Source: a virus. Taken from it: a DNA stretch of 28,296 nt. The notes beneath the pieces were generated by a model. That model was not told where the DNA came from. It saw nothing but the letters and a program-made list of their open reading frames with translations, and ran no database searches. Made by a program: the position numbers and the translations under genes. The stretch covers positions 1 through 28,296 of the IMG/VR virus record IMGVR_UViG_3300035099_000602; one strand, written 5' to 3'. Shown piece after piece: positions 12,645-21,279 of this stretch (its first letter is position 1; each line of letters starts with the position of its first letter).

Positions 12645-14146
12645 CGTTATCGCTGGTTGAAAATAATAACTCGACTCGCGCGGACCGCGCGCCCGCCGTA
12701 CTGCTCCCATATCAGCGCCGTTGGATAGAAGACCGTTCGCCGGTGAAGGTATTTGAGAAATCCCGCCGGATTGGAATCAGCTGGGCCGAGGCCGCGGACG
12801 ATGCGCTGTTGGCCGCGAAAAAAAACGGTATGGATGTTTTTTATATTTCATATAATAAGGAAATGACGCGCCAATATATAGACGACTGCGCGGACTGGGC
12901 CCGTTATTACAATTTAGCCGCGGGAGAAATCGAAGAGTTTATTTTCGAAGATGAAGATAAGGCCATTCTCGCATATAAAATTCAATTCGCGTCCGGCCAT
13001 AGAATCACCGCGCTGTCCAGCCGCCCGTCGAGCCTCCGGTCGAGACAAGGAAAAATAGTTATTGACGAAGCGGCCTTTGTGGACGACCTCCCCGGCCTGC
13101 TCAAGGCGGGCATGGCGATGCTCATGTGGGGCGGGCGAGTCGTAATAATCAGCACCCACAACGGAGAGGAAAACGCTTTCAACCAATTGATTGCGGAAAT
13201 TCGGGCCGGCAAAAAAAATTATTCGCTCCACCGCGCGACGCTCGATGATGCGCTTGAAGAAGGCCTTTACGAACGCATATGTCTGCGGCTTGGAAAATCG
13301 TATTCAAAACGCGCCGAAATTGAATGGCGGGCCGACCTGATAAAACAATATGGAGATGGCGCGGATGAAGAATTGTTTTGTGTTCCTTCGCGCGGCTCAG
13401 GGGTTTTTCTTCTCCGATCTCTCGTCGAAGCCTGCATGACCGCCAACTCGCCCGTATTCCGATTTTCGCAAAAGCCCCAGTTCGCGGAGCTTATTGAATC
13501 GGACCGAACAGCGATTGTCGCCAACTGGCTGCATGAATATCTCGACCCGGTCCTTGAGGCCCTTCCGAAAAAATATCCGATATTTTTCGGGGAGGATTTT
13601 GGGATGACGGGAGACCTCACCGTTATATGGCCGCTCATCGAAGAGCCTCTACTAAAATATCGCACGCCATTTTCGGTCGAGCTGCGGAATTGCCCATTTA
13701 AAAACCAAGAGCAAATATTGTTTTATATTCTCGAAAAATTTCCGAGATTCACGGGCGGCGCAATGGATGCGCGCGGAAATGGTCAGCCACTTGCGCAGCT
13801 TGCCGCCCAGCAGTTCGGCTCGTATCGTGTCAATCAAATAATGCTCACCGCCGAATTCTATAGGGAGAATATGCCGAAATTCAAATCGGCATTCGAGGCG
13901 CGCGCGCTAGCGATTCCGAAGGACTCGGACACACTCGATGACCTTTGCGCAATTCGGGTGGACCGCGGGGTTCCGAAGATTCCCGATAATTACAATGGCG
14001 AAGGATGCGACGGAGGGCGGCGGCACGGGGACGCGGCGGTCGCGGCTTTCCTCGCGTATTATGCGGCCACGTCCGAAACTCGAGGCCTGGTTGAATATAA
14101 AACAATCACCCCAAAACGATTCGCGCGAATGGGAGGCGCATATTAA
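12641..14146 (+). CDS. Large terminase (Mu gp28-like)
   Basis: The 501-residue protein is the packaging motor ATPase and nuclease. Walker A-like KSRRIGISW is at residues 40-48, Walker B KIVIDEAAF at 138-146 (D142, E143), and motif III ISTHNGEE at 170-177. The nuclease domain starts near residue 315 with GEDFGMTGD (D319) and continues with the conserved GGAMDARGNGQPLAQ. Length and layout fit the gp28 family. Mu packages by headful and cuts in flanking host DNA, and this enzyme would do the same. The start overlaps gp27 by four bases. Confidence 0.95.
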   Translation: MTLSLVENNNSTRADRAPAVLLPYQRRWIEDRSPVKVFEKSRRIGISWAEAADDALLAAKKNGMDVFYISYNKEMTRQYIDDCADWARYYNLAAGEIEEFIFEDEDKAILAYKIQFASGHRITALSSRPSSLRSRQGKIVIDEAAFVDDLPGLLKAGMAMLMWGGRVVIISTHNGEENAFNQLIAEIRAGKKNYSLHRATLDDALEEGLYERICLRLGKSYSKRAEIEWRADLIKQYGDGADEELFCVPSRGSGVFLLRSLVEACMTANSPVFRFSQKPQFAELIESDRTAIVANWLHEYLDPVLEALPKKYPIFFGEDFGMTGDLTVIWPLIEEPLLKYRTPFSVELRNCPFKNQEQILFYILEKFPRFTGGAMDARGNGQPLAQLAAQQFGSYRVNQIMLTAEFYRENMPKFKSAFEARALAIPKDSDTLDDLCAIRVDRGVPKIPDNYNGEGCDGGRRHGDAAVAAFLAYYAATSETRGLVEYKTITPKRFARMGGAY

Positions 14147-15718
14147 ATGATACTCGACCAATTCGGAAGACAAATTGATGAAACGCTTTTGAAACGCCCG
14201 ACCGGAGAGAGAATCAGCGCGGCCACAATTCGAGACCAATACAGTTCATATCCGTCGGACGGCCTGACTCCGCGTCGCCTCGCCGCGATTCTCAAGGAGG
14301 CAGATTCCGGCTCGATGACGCGGCAGGCGGAATTATTTGGCGAAATGGAATCGAAAGATGCGCATCTGGCGAGCTGCCTCCAGACGCGGAAGCTCGCCAT
14401 TCAGGGCCTCGGATGGGAAATTCAACCGGCGGACGAATCCCCCGCCGCAAAAGAGACGGCCGATTATTGTAAATCCGTCATCGAGAAAATTTCGGATTTC
14501 GATATTGCCATTTTAAATATGTTAGATGCGATAGGGAAAGGCTATTCATTGCTCGAAATACTATGGGACTTCTCGACCGGCGCGACGCGAATTCTCGAAC
14601 TCAACTGGATTCATCCGAAACATGTCACATTTTGGGATTCGTATATTCCACGACTGGTGGTCGAATCGAATTATCGAGGCGTCGAGATTGAGCCGTTCCG
14701 ATTTGTATATCACCGTTATCAAGCACGCAGTGGTTATGACACTTCGGCGGGCCTGCTGCGCATTTGTGCCTGGATGTATCTATTCAAAAATTACGCAATC
14801 AAAGATTGGGTCGCGTTCGCCGAGGTTTACGGGCAGCCCCTTCGTCTTGGGAAATACGACCCAAGCGCCACCGCAGACGATAAACAGGCCTTGCTCGACG
14901 CAGTCGTGTCCATCGGCTCGGACGCCGCCGGAATTATATCGAAAAATACAGAAATCGAATTTGTCGAGGCGATTCGACAAAGCACGCAGAATATCTATCA
15001 GGCGCTTGCGGATTTTTGCGACGCGCAAATATCGAAGGCGATTCTCGGCCAGACGCTCACGTCCGACGCGGGGCAAGGCGGGTCAGGGTCATATGCGCTC
15101 GGGAAAATTCACGGGGAAGTTCGCCAGGATATCAAGGCGGCGGATTGCCGCGCGCTGTCTAAAACGATTGTCCAGCAGATTCTCCGGCCCATTGTTATTT
15201 TCCAATTCGGACCGGAGGCCCCTGTTCCGCGCCATAAATTCAATTTTGAGCCACCCGAAGATTATAAATTGGCCGCGGACACATACAAAATTCTCGCGGA
15301 TATGGGATTTGATTTATCACAGGAGCATGTCTCGGAACGATTTAAAATTCCCAAACGTAAGCCGGGCGAAACGCCACTAGCCCGGCCCGCCGTCGTGTCG
15401 CCATTTGGAGCGTCCGCGCGGGCAAGTGCCACCGAGGGCGACGGCGCTCCATCAATCGCCGCAAAGGCAACCATTAAAAACGACGCATCCGAAATGCTCG
15501 ATGAGCTATCCCGACAATCTATCGAGCGCGCCCCCGCCGCAATGGAGCCGCTTCTGGGGCCGATAAAAAAGCTACTTGATGAATCTAAATCACTTGAGGA
15601 ATTTCAAGACAAACTGATTGTAGCCGCAAAAGACCTCGACGTGTCCGCGCTCGGCGCGCTGATGCAGAAATCGTTGATGCTCGCGCATTTATCGGGGAGG
15701 TTCAGTGCCCGCCGTTAA
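14147..15718 (+). CDS. Portal protein (Mu gp29-like, DUF935)
   Basis: At 523 residues it matches the Mu gp29 portal family: MILDQFGRQID at the start, an early TPRRLAAILKEAD, the conserved ILEILWDF-type part (SLLEILWDFSTG), AYG-like VYGQPLRLGKYD, and QTLTSDAGQGGSG-SYA around residue 305. It forms the ring at the capsid vertex through which DNA enters. Residues about 410-440, between the portal body and the C-terminal helices, run over a hairpin element (15406-15451) and contain SARASATEGDGAP. GGGAGG precedes the start. Confidence 0.95.
   Translation: MILDQFGRQIDETLLKRPTGERISAATIRDQYSSYPSDGLTPRRLAAILKEADSGSMTRQAELFGEMESKDAHLASCLQTRKLAIQGLGWEIQPADESPAAKETADYCKSVIEKISDFDIAILNMLDAIGKGYSLLEILWDFSTGATRILELNWIHPKHVTFWDSYIPRLVVESNYRGVEIEPFRFVYHRYQARSGYDTSAGLLRICAWMYLFKNYAIKDWVAFAEVYGQPLRLGKYDPSATADDKQALLDAVVSIGSDAAGIISKNTEIEFVEAIRQSTQNIYQALADFCDAQISKAILGQTLTSDAGQGGSGSYALGKIHGEVRQDIKAADCRALSKTIVQQILRPIVIFQFGPEAPVPRHKFNFEPPEDYKLAADTYKILADMGFDLSQEHVSERFKIPKRKPGETPLARPAVVSPFGASARASATEGDGAPSIAAKATIKNDASEMLDELSRQSIERAPAAMEPLLGPIKKLLDESKSLEEFQDKLIVAAKDLDVSALGALMQKSLMLAHLSGRFSARR
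15406..15451. repeat. TGGAGCGTC...GACGGCGCTCCA element inside portal gene
   Basis: The 46-base segment is bounded by TGGAGCG and CGCTCCA inverted ends and contains CACCGAGGGCG. It matches the element at 28048-28101 (TTGGAGCGCC...ACCACCGAGGGC...GGCGCTCCA). Both are translated in the same frame: TEGDGAP here and TEGGGAP there. Confidence 0.7.
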
Positions 15719-16364
15719 TCCATTCAGCCTCCCATTCGACGAAGCGATTGATTATTTTAAAAAGAAAAATATCGTTTCGTCGGATTTTTTCGCGCTTATG
15801 AGCGATGCCATGAAGCAACGGGCCTTCACCGTCGCGGGCCTCGCGCGCGAAGACATGCTCGCGGACATTCACGGCGCGATTCTCGACGCGCTCGAAAAGG
15901 GCACGACGCTCGAAATCTTCAAGAAGAATTTCGGAAATATCATGTCTCGCGCCGGATGGGATTTTACGGAAGGACGCGCTTGGAGAGTCGCCATTATTTT
16001 CGATACGAACCTGTCCTGTGCTTACGCCGCCGGCCGATGGAAACAGCAGACCGACCCGGACGTTCTGAAAGTCCGCCCGTATTTGAGATACCTCGAGTCA
16101 AGTTCGGTCGAGCCGCGTGACGAGCATCTCGCATGGGTCAATACGGTACTCCCAGCGGACGACCCGTGGTGGGACACACATTATCCGCCGAATGACTGGG
16201 GCTGCAAATGCGGAGTCGAAAGCGTCTCGGAAGGAGAGCTGGAAAAACTCGAGAAGGAATTTTCCGGCGGGAATAATCCCATAAAACGGGACGCCCCGCC
16301 GGGCGACGCCGCGGAGGGATGGAATTATAACCCCGGAAAAACTCAATGGGGGTGGCCTGAGTAA
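15705..16364 (+). CDS. Head morphogenesis protein (Mu gp30/SPP1 gp7-like)
   Basis: The 219-residue protein starts with GTG at 15705 behind GGGGAGG (15694-15700), inside the end of the portal gene. It is a minor head protein of the gp30/SPP1 gp7 type, with the typical end R-E-x-H, a proline-rich loop and CxC: PRDEHLAWVNTVLPADDPWW, then PPNDWGCKCGVES (about residues 130-170). Such proteins help assemble the portal and prohead. The family in Mu (gp30) is longer (about 400 residues), so this is a short form with the C-terminal extension missing; the tail GWNYNPGKTQWGWPE looks intact. Confidence 0.88.
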   Translation: MPAVNPFSLPFDEAIDYFKKKNIVSSDFFALMSDAMKQRAFTVAGLAREDMLADIHGAILDALEKGTTLEIFKKNFGNIMSRAGWDFTEGRAWRVAIIFDTNLSCAYAAGRWKQQTDPDVLKVRPYLRYLESSSVEPRDEHLAWVNTVLPADDPWWDTHYPPNDWGCKCGVESVSEGELEKLEKEFSGGNNPIKRDAPPGDAAEGWNYNPGKTQWGWPE

Positions 16365-16870
16365 TGGCTGGCGCGGTTATAGAGGTCTCGATGAATGACG
16401 CGGAAGTCCGGCAGGCGCTGAACGGCGCGATGGTTCGGCTTTTTAACATGATTACCGTCATGAAAATTATCGGCGCGACAATAGTCGCTTCGGTTGGTAG
16501 AAATTTCGAGTCACAAGGCCGCCCGGATAAGTGGGCGCCATTATCGCCGGTAACGCTGTCGCGTCGTAAGGTCGCCAAACGCGGCGCGCGAAGAGGGAAA
16601 ACGTCTGGAATTCTTTTGGTCTCGGGACGGTTATTTAAAAGCATAAATTACCGCGCGACCGAACAGGAAGTTTCTATCGGCACAAATGTAATTTATGGCG
16701 CCGTGCAGCAGTTTGGCGCCAAGAAGGGGGCCTTTGGAGCCACCAAACGAGGCGCGCCGATTCCGTGGGGCGACATTCCGGCGCGGCCGTATCTCGCGGT
16801 TCAGGATGAGGATTGGTCGGAAATCGCGCGCGAAATAAACGATTATATTTTTTGGGGAAGGAAAAAATAA
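16364..16870 (+). CDS. Virion morphogenesis protein (Mu gpG, Phage_tail_S type)
   Basis: The 168-residue protein fits the phage virion morphogenesis family (Mu G and P2 S-like). The typical central block is present: FESQGRPDKWAPLSPVTLSR, then ARRGKTSGILLVSGRLFKSI and VYGAVQQFG-type IYGAVQQFGAKK (residues about 45-125), followed by IPWGDIPARPYLAVQDEDW. In Mu it is needed for joining heads and tails. The start overlaps the preceding stop by one base. Confidence 0.92.
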   Translation: MAGAVIEVSMNDAEVRQALNGAMVRLFNMITVMKIIGATIVASVGRNFESQGRPDKWAPLSPVTLSRRKVAKRGARRGKTSGILLVSGRLFKSINYRATEQEVSIGTNVIYGAVQQFGAKKGAFGATKRGAPIPWGDIPARPYLAVQDEDWSEIAREINDYIFWGRKK

Positions 16871-18154
16871 ATGCCATATCCAAACGAACATGCGGCCCGT
16901 ATGATTGACCCAGATAAATTGTCGGACGAATGTCGCTCGAAGAATATCCATGATGGCGTCCGAATAATTATTTGCAAAGAAAAAAATTCAGACAAATGGC
17001 CCATTCAAACATATCGGTTCGACGCCTCGAAATTCACCGCGACCGAAGCGCAGGACTGGCTCAAAAAAAATAAAATCACGCCGATTGATTTCGAGGAGGC
17101 GGCTCAATCCGCCAAAATAGTCGCCAAGTTGCCGGAAGATTCCGTACCGGTAGAATTTCAAATTTTGCCTTATGGCGCCGTCGCGCTTGCCGACGATAAA
17201 CCAATCCTTGTTGATGAGGCGGCGATGGAATCAGTCATCGCCGATTTTCGCGCGAAACAGGAAGACCTTGTGATTGATTATGAACATCAAACCGAAACCG
17301 GCGCGGAGGCTCCCGCCGCCGGTTGGATTAAGAACATTATCGCACGCGGCAAGGATGGACTTTGGGTCGTAGTAGAATGGACTGAACGAGCCAGGGAATA
17401 TCTCCGGGCGAAAGAATATCGGTATTATAGCCCGGTGTTTAAATATAACAAAATGGATAGACGGCTCTTGAGTATCGAACGATTGGCATTGACCAATGCG
17501 CCGAGATTTCTCGCTCTCAAGCCGATAGTAGCGAAAAACAAAACAGAAGGTCAAATCAGAAAGGAGGAAAAAAACAAAATGGATTTATTAAACGCTTTAA
17601 TTGAGCTGCTGGGCCTCGATGCGGCCGCGACCGCAGAGCAGGTGGTCGCCGCAGTCAAGGCGCTGCAAGGGAAGGCGACGGAAACGGAGGCCTCAAAAGC
17701 GACTGAAAAAATCGTTGCCGCAAAAGCCGTCCTCGATGCGTTGGCGCTCAAGACGGACGCAACCGAATCGGAGGTGGTCGCTTCGATTCTTGCGCTTCGT
17801 CAGTCCGACGGGCTGGCCGCGGAAGTTGCCAAACAGAAAATGGAAATCGAAGAACTTCGGGCGGAGGCCGCAAAACGGAAGGCGGCCGAACTCGTCAGGA
17901 CGGCCCTCGCCGCCGGGAAAATCACCCCGGCCCAAACAGACTGGGCGACCGAATACGCAAAATCCGACCCCGCCGGATTCGAGATATTCGCCGCGAAGGC
18001 GCCCGCAATCGTTCCGCTGGGAACGAGGTCTGCCGCCGCAAAAGCGACTCCGCCCGCGAACGACAGCCTCGATGAAGACCAACGCCGTATCAATCGCATG
18101 ATGGGCATTTCGGACGAGAGCTGGAAAAAATTTGGCCCTCGGCCGGAAGTGTAA
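16871..18154 (+). CDS. I: Prohead protease with C-terminal scaffold (Mu I-type)
   Basis: The 427-residue protein combines an N-terminal part absent in Mu I, the protease and a scaffold. Residues 22-75 (DGVRIIICKEKNSDKWPIQT, then YRFDASKFTATEAQDWLKKN) resemble a short domain found in other prohead proteases. Residues 85-220 are the Mu I protease, with the signature VIDYEHQTETGAEAPAAGWI and SPVFKYN. Residues 237-427 are Ala/Glu-rich scaffold. The product would be cut during maturation. The nested gene at 17579 makes the scaffold alone. Confidence 0.9.
   Translation: MPYPNEHAARMIDPDKLSDECRSKNIHDGVRIIICKEKNSDKWPIQTYRFDASKFTATEAQDWLKKNKITPIDFEEAAQSAKIVAKLPEDSVPVEFQILPYGAVALADDKPILVDEAAMESVIADFRAKQEDLVIDYEHQTETGAEAPAAGWIKNIIARGKDGLWVVVEWTERAREYLRAKEYRYYSPVFKYNKMDRRLLSIERLALTNAPRFLALKPIVAKNKTEGQIRKEEKNKMDLLNALIELLGLDAAATAEQVVAAVKALQGKATETEASKATEKIVAAKAVLDALALKTDATESEVVASILALRQSDGLAAEVAKQKMEIEELRAEAAKRKAAELVRTALAAGKITPAQTDWATEYAKSDPAGFEIFAAKAPAIVPLGTRSAAAKATPPANDSLDEDQRRINRMMGISDESWKKFGPRPEV
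17579..18154 (+). CDS. Z: Nested scaffold protein (Mu Z-like), internal start
   Basis: Inside gene I, in the same frame, an ATG at 17579 is preceded by a strong AAAGGAGG (17561-17567 region). It would give a 191-residue protein equal to codons 237-427 of the I gene, just as Z is made from the I gene in Mu. The product is Ala/Glu/Lys-rich with long helices (ATEAEQVVAAVKAL-type, then VAKQKMEIEELRAEAAKRKA) and a C-terminal RMMGISDESWKKF that probably binds the major head protein. A real ribosome site in the middle of a coding sequence is the main evidence. Confidence 0.85.
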   Translation: MDLLNALIELLGLDAAATAEQVVAAVKALQGKATETEASKATEKIVAAKAVLDALALKTDATESEVVASILALRQSDGLAAEVAKQKMEIEELRAEAAKRKAAELVRTALAAGKITPAQTDWATEYAKSDPAGFEIFAAKAPAIVPLGTRSAAAKATPPANDSLDEDQRRINRMMGISDESWKKFGPRPEV

Positions 18155-18185
18155 ATGGTGTCGGACATTTTCATCCGGCATAAAT

Positions 18186-18205
18186 GCGGGGCAGGAGTGC
18201 CCCGC
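18186..18205. repeat. Hairpin element GCGGGGCA-GGAG-TGCCCCGC
   Basis: A perfect 8-base-pair stem with a GGAG loop lies in the gap between gene I and the decoration gene, 29 bases before the start. It is followed by ACGAAAGGAG, the same RBS unit as before the capsid gene and the holin-like gene. No T run follows. Confidence 0.7.
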
Positions 18206-18234
18206 CTACCCAAAACGAAAGGAGAAAAAACAAA

Positions 18235-19134
18235 ATGATAGCTCTGATATTAGGTCTTCTGGTGATGTGTCTCCCCGTCGGGCTGGCGCTCACCGCGGAC
18301 CGCAGTACGCAGTATAAGGAGGGAGTTGAAGTTTACTATCCGGTGGCCGCGACAACTAAGATATTCTCGGGCGGAATGGTTTGCTTGAACGCCACCGGAT
18401 TTGCCGTGCCCGCCGCGGATACCGTCAATTTTACATTTGTCGGCGTCGCGCGGCAGTATGTAGATAATTCCCTCGGCGGCGATGGCGATAAAACCGTCAT
18501 CGTTCGGCGAAAAGGATTATTTCTTTTCAAGGCGACTTCCATTAATCAGGCGGCCGTCGGTAAAATCATGTACATCAAGGACGACGAAACTTTCGATGAA
18601 ACCTCCAGTCAACTTATCGTCGCCGGACGACTAGTGGAATGGGTCACAAACAATATGGGATGGCTTGACATTGATTGCGCCATTTTCACCGGCGCAACAT
18701 TCGGCGCTTCGACGGTTTCGATTGCGGATGCCGGAGCATATTTCCCCGCCGCGACGGACACGGTCGAGGAAGCGATTCAAGAGCTTTCTAAAGGTCCACA
18801 TATTATAACCATTCCGCGATTTACAGGCTGGACAAAGGATGCGACCCCCCAAACGGTCGCCATACCGCTCGTCGAATCGCCCGTTCCCATCCGCATCAAA
18901 CGCGCATATTGTAATCTCGGAACCCCGCCAGGCGCAGATAAAACTCTCGTACTGAAGGTGAATACGTCAACGGTGGTGACAATCGCAGGGACGGACACTA
19001 AAGGCGAAGCGGAAGCGCTCAATATCGCAATCGCCGCCGATACGGATATTGTGGTCACGGCCACTGAAACCGCCGAAGGCGCCGCCGCGAACGCCGACCT
19101 CATTCTCGTCGTGTATCGAGATGATGGCGAATAA
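18235..19134 (+). CDS. Capsid decoration protein with unusual hydrophobic leader
   Basis: The 299-residue protein lies at the decoration/head-stabiliser position. Residues 19-150 match decoration proteins (LTADRSTQYKEGVEVYYPVA, then AVPAADT, FVGVARQYVDN). A linker (SIADAGAYFPAATDTVEEAI) leads to a C-terminal beta-rich domain (about 190-299), perhaps a jelly roll on the capsid surface. The start at 18235, behind ACGAAAGGAG, adds a hydrophobic leader of 18 residues (MIALILGLLVMCLPVGLA) that looks like a signal peptide, whereas relatives begin at MALTAD. A signal on a cytoplasmic capsid protein is odd; see findings. Confidence 0.82.
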   Translation: MIALILGLLVMCLPVGLALTADRSTQYKEGVEVYYPVAATTKIFSGGMVCLNATGFAVPAADTVNFTFVGVARQYVDNSLGGDGDKTVIVRRKGLFLFKATSINQAAVGKIMYIKDDETFDETSSQLIVAGRLVEWVTNNMGWLDIDCAIFTGATFGASTVSIADAGAYFPAATDTVEEAIQELSKGPHIITIPRFTGWTKDATPQTVAIPLVESPVPIRIKRAYCNLGTPPGADKTLVLKVNTSTVVTIAGTDTKGEAEALNIAIAADTDIVVTATETAEGAAANADLILVVYRDDGE

Positions 19135-19142
19135 AAAAATGT

Positions 19143-19168
19143 AGGGGCAAATCTCATATTCGCCCAGA
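19143..19168. repeat. Decayed hairpin GGGGCAAAT...ATTCGCCC
   Basis: GGGGCAAAT and ATTCGCCC form an imperfect stem in the short gap before the major capsid gene. It is a decayed relative of the perfect GGGGCGAAT/ATTCGCCCC hairpin at 11249-11271. It is followed by ACGAAAGGAG before the ATG at 19195. Confidence 0.5.
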
Positions 19169-19194
19169 CAAAAAACGAAAGGAGAAAAAACGAA

Positions 19195-20076
19195 ATGATT
19201 ATAAATCAGGCAAATCTCGACGGAATCTACAAATCCTTCTCGACGATTTTTAGAGAAGCGTTTGAAGGGGCGCCTTCGATGTGGCAGCAGGTCGCAATGC
19301 TCACGCAAAGCTCTGGACGGTCGCTCGATTACAAATGGCTCGGAGCATTCCCGCTGATGCGCGAGTGGCTCGGCGACCGCGTTATCAAGGACTTGTCCGC
19401 ATACCATTACGAAATCGTAAATAAGGATTTCGAGGCGACGGTCGAGGTGGACAGGAACGATATAGAGGACGACCAGATTGGCGTTTATACGCCGATGCTG
19501 CAAAGCCTCGGAGCCGCCGCGAAACAGCATCCGGACATCCTCGTGTTCGCATTGCTCAAGGCCGGATTCGAAACGCTCTGTTACGACGGCCAGCCATTTT
19601 TCGATACCGACCATCCCGTCGCGGGCGCGTCCGTATCAAACTACGGCGGCGGCTCTCAAGAAAACTGGTGGTATTTGATGGACCTCTCCCGGCCCATCAA
19701 GCCGTTGATTTTGCAGCGTCGAAAGGAAATCTCATTGGTTGCGCAAGACCAGCCGGATTCCGAAAACGCATTCATGCGGAAAAAATACCGATACGGCGTT
19801 GATGACCGCAAAAACGTCGGATATGGCCTCTGGCAACTCGCCTACGGCAGCAAAGATACTTTGACTGCCGCGCATTACGCGACTGCGCGGGTGGCGATGC
19901 AGTCGTTCAAAAACGATGAGGGAGTTCCGCTCGGGATTACGCCGACGCATCTCGTGATTCCGCCTGCCCTCGAAAGCGCCGCCCGGACAATCTTATTGTC
20001 CGAACGCGACGACGACAACAAGATTAACCCGTGGAAAAATACCGCGATACCACTCGTCGTCCCGTGGCTCGCCTAA
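19195..20076 (+). CDS. T: Major capsid protein (Mu gpT-like)
   Basis: The 293-residue protein is the main head subunit of Mu-like phages. Signatures: the start INQANLDGIYKSFSTIFREA, QVAMLTQSSGRSLDYKWLG, PLMREWLGDR, FEATVEVDRNDIEDDQIGVY (about residues 82-101), YDGQPFFDTDHPV and the central loop NWWYLMDLSRPIKPLILQRR, typical of the family. It should have the HK97 fold. AAAGGAG precedes the start. The length is a little below Mu T (305), with an intact C-terminus NTAIPLVVPWLA. Confidence 0.95.
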   Translation: MIINQANLDGIYKSFSTIFREAFEGAPSMWQQVAMLTQSSGRSLDYKWLGAFPLMREWLGDRVIKDLSAYHYEIVNKDFEATVEVDRNDIEDDQIGVYTPMLQSLGAAAKQHPDILVFALLKAGFETLCYDGQPFFDTDHPVAGASVSNYGGGSQENWWYLMDLSRPIKPLILQRRKEISLVAQDQPDSENAFMRKKYRYGVDDRKNVGYGLWQLAYGSKDTLTAAHYATARVAMQSFKNDEGVPLGITPTHLVIPPALESAARTILLSERDDDNKINPWKNTAIPLVVPWLA

Positions 20077-20113
20077 TCCGCCGAGGCGAAGCCAGCGGAA
20101 AGGAGAGAAAAAA

Positions 20114-20347
20114 ATGCCAATCCGAATTCGCGCTAAACCGGCGGCCGGATTTCGACGCGCCGGAATATTTCATCCGCCGGAATGGGTGGAATATCCGGAT
20201 GATAAATTCACCGCCATCGAACTCTCGATTCTCAAAGCGGAGCCTCATTTAATGGTTGAGGAATCGCAGGTTACAGGGCCGGCGCTCGAGCAGACTGATG
20301 CGCCTGAGCAGGCCCGAGGCCGAGGCAGGCCGAGGAAAACATCATAA
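20114..20347 (+). CDS. Mu gp35-like small protein
   Basis: The 77-residue protein resembles the gp35-type proteins that follow the major head gene in Mu-like phages (pattern FRRAGIFHPPEWVEYPDDKF, then LSILKAEPHLMVEE). The C-terminus is a basic-proline tail (QARGRGRPRKTS) with an AT-hook-like core. It is probably a minor head or completion protein. AAAGGAGAG precedes the start, and the stop overlaps the next start by one base. Confidence 0.75.
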   Translation: MPIRIRAKPAAGFRRAGIFHPPEWVEYPDDKFTAIELSILKAEPHLMVEESQVTGPALEQTDAPEQARGRGRPRKTS

Positions 20348-20778
20348 TGGCCTATTGCGCGCTTACCGACATTCTCGACCAGATTGACGAAGCGATTCTC
20401 ATACAGCTCACCGACGATGAGAATGCCGGAATAGTTGAGGAATCCCGGGTCGAGAAGGCAATCGCTGACGCCGATAGTGAAATAAACGGGCACATCGGCG
20501 CCCGTTATTCCCTCCCGCTTCCCGACCCGGTTCCTAATATCGTCCGGAAATTTTCGGTTGATGTCGCAATTTATAATCTATATTCGCGCCGTCAATCAAT
20601 CATGCCGGACGAACGCCGCGAACGATATAATGCGGCCATCCGATTCTTCGAGCAGGTCGCCGCCGGAAAGGCATCGCTCGGAGAGTCCGACCCGGAGGGG
20701 AGTCCTGCTGGCACAAATGCGCCGGAAATATCCGGCCCGCCCCGGATATTCGACCGCTCGAAAATGAGAGGATTTTAA
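20347..20778 (+). CDS. Mu gp36-like protein (DUF1320), head completion
   Basis: The 143-residue protein fits the DUF1320/gp36 family: N-terminus MAYCALTDILDQIDEAILIQ, then EKAIADADSEINGHIGARYS, LPLPDPVPNIVRKFSVDVAI and YNLYSRRQ (about residues 30-85), RYNAAIRFFEQVAAGKASLG. The fold is that of head-tail connector adaptors, so it probably sits between the portal and the tail. It starts within the stop of the preceding gene. The C-terminal third (GESDPEGSPAGTNAPEI) looks flexible. Confidence 0.92.
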   Translation: MAYCALTDILDQIDEAILIQLTDDENAGIVEESRVEKAIADADSEINGHIGARYSLPLPDPVPNIVRKFSVDVAIYNLYSRRQSIMPDERRERYNAAIRFFEQVAAGKASLGESDPEGSPAGTNAPEISGPPRIFDRSKMRGF

Positions 20779-21231
20779 ATGAATTACGCCGCTATCGAAG
20801 ACGCCGTCATCGAAAAACTCGCGCCGCTCAAACAATCGCTCGGAGTGCGCGAAATCAAAAGTTATGGGGGCGAATTTTCCCCAGATGATATTGGTCAAAT
20901 CGCGATTATTTTTCCGGCGATTTTCATTCACATCCCTGAAATGACAAATCAAGCGATGAATCGGCTCGATATGCGGACATTCATTATCAGCGTGTTCGTT
21001 GCGGACCAGAGTTCACGCGGAGACGAAACGGCGCGGCGCGGAGACGCGACTATCGGGCGGCCCGGAGTTTACACGCTGCTCGAAGCGGTTCGAACCGCGC
21101 TTCATAAAAAAAGCATTCCTGGCGCCGGAACGCTATATCTACAGCGCGAAACAAATATCGGTTATTCCAAATCGCTGAGTATCTGTATCAGCGTCGCGGA
21201 ATATAAAATTGAAACGAAAAATAATCCATAA
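20779..21231 (+). CDS. Mu gp37-like protein (DUF1834), tail completion
   Basis: The 150-residue protein matches DUF1834/gp37: an N-terminal helix (YAAIEDAVIEKLAPLKQSLG), SYGGEFSPDDIG, the strand FPAIFIHIPEM, and the later block GVYTLLEAVRTALHKKSIPG (about residues 95-115). It is thought to be a tail terminator or completion protein. The start lies directly after the gp36-like stop, with AGAGGAT-type spacing. No anomaly is seen. Confidence 0.9.
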   Translation: MNYAAIEDAVIEKLAPLKQSLGVREIKSYGGEFSPDDIGQIAIIFPAIFIHIPEMTNQAMNRLDMRTFIISVFVADQSSRGDETARRGDATIGRPGVYTLLEAVRTALHKKSIPGAGTLYLQRETNIGYSKSLSICISVAEYKIETKNNP

Positions 21232-21238
21232 ACCGGAG

Positions 21239-21254
21239 GGCAGGCATTCCTGCC
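21239..21254. repeat. Hairpin element GGCAGG-CATT-CCTGCC
   Basis: A 6-base-pair hairpin lies in the gap before the tail tube gene, followed by TATAAAGGAAAGGAG and the ATG at 21280. It is related to the GGGCAGG/CCTGCCC hairpin at 939-955. Confidence 0.6.
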
Positions 21255-21279
21255 TGCTTATAAAGGAAAGGAGTCAAAC

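Noticed and set aside
18967-19614. Long minus-strand open frame opposite the decoration and capsid genes
   Set aside because: The plus-strand genes are clearly recognised and the antisense frame shows no family or RBS.
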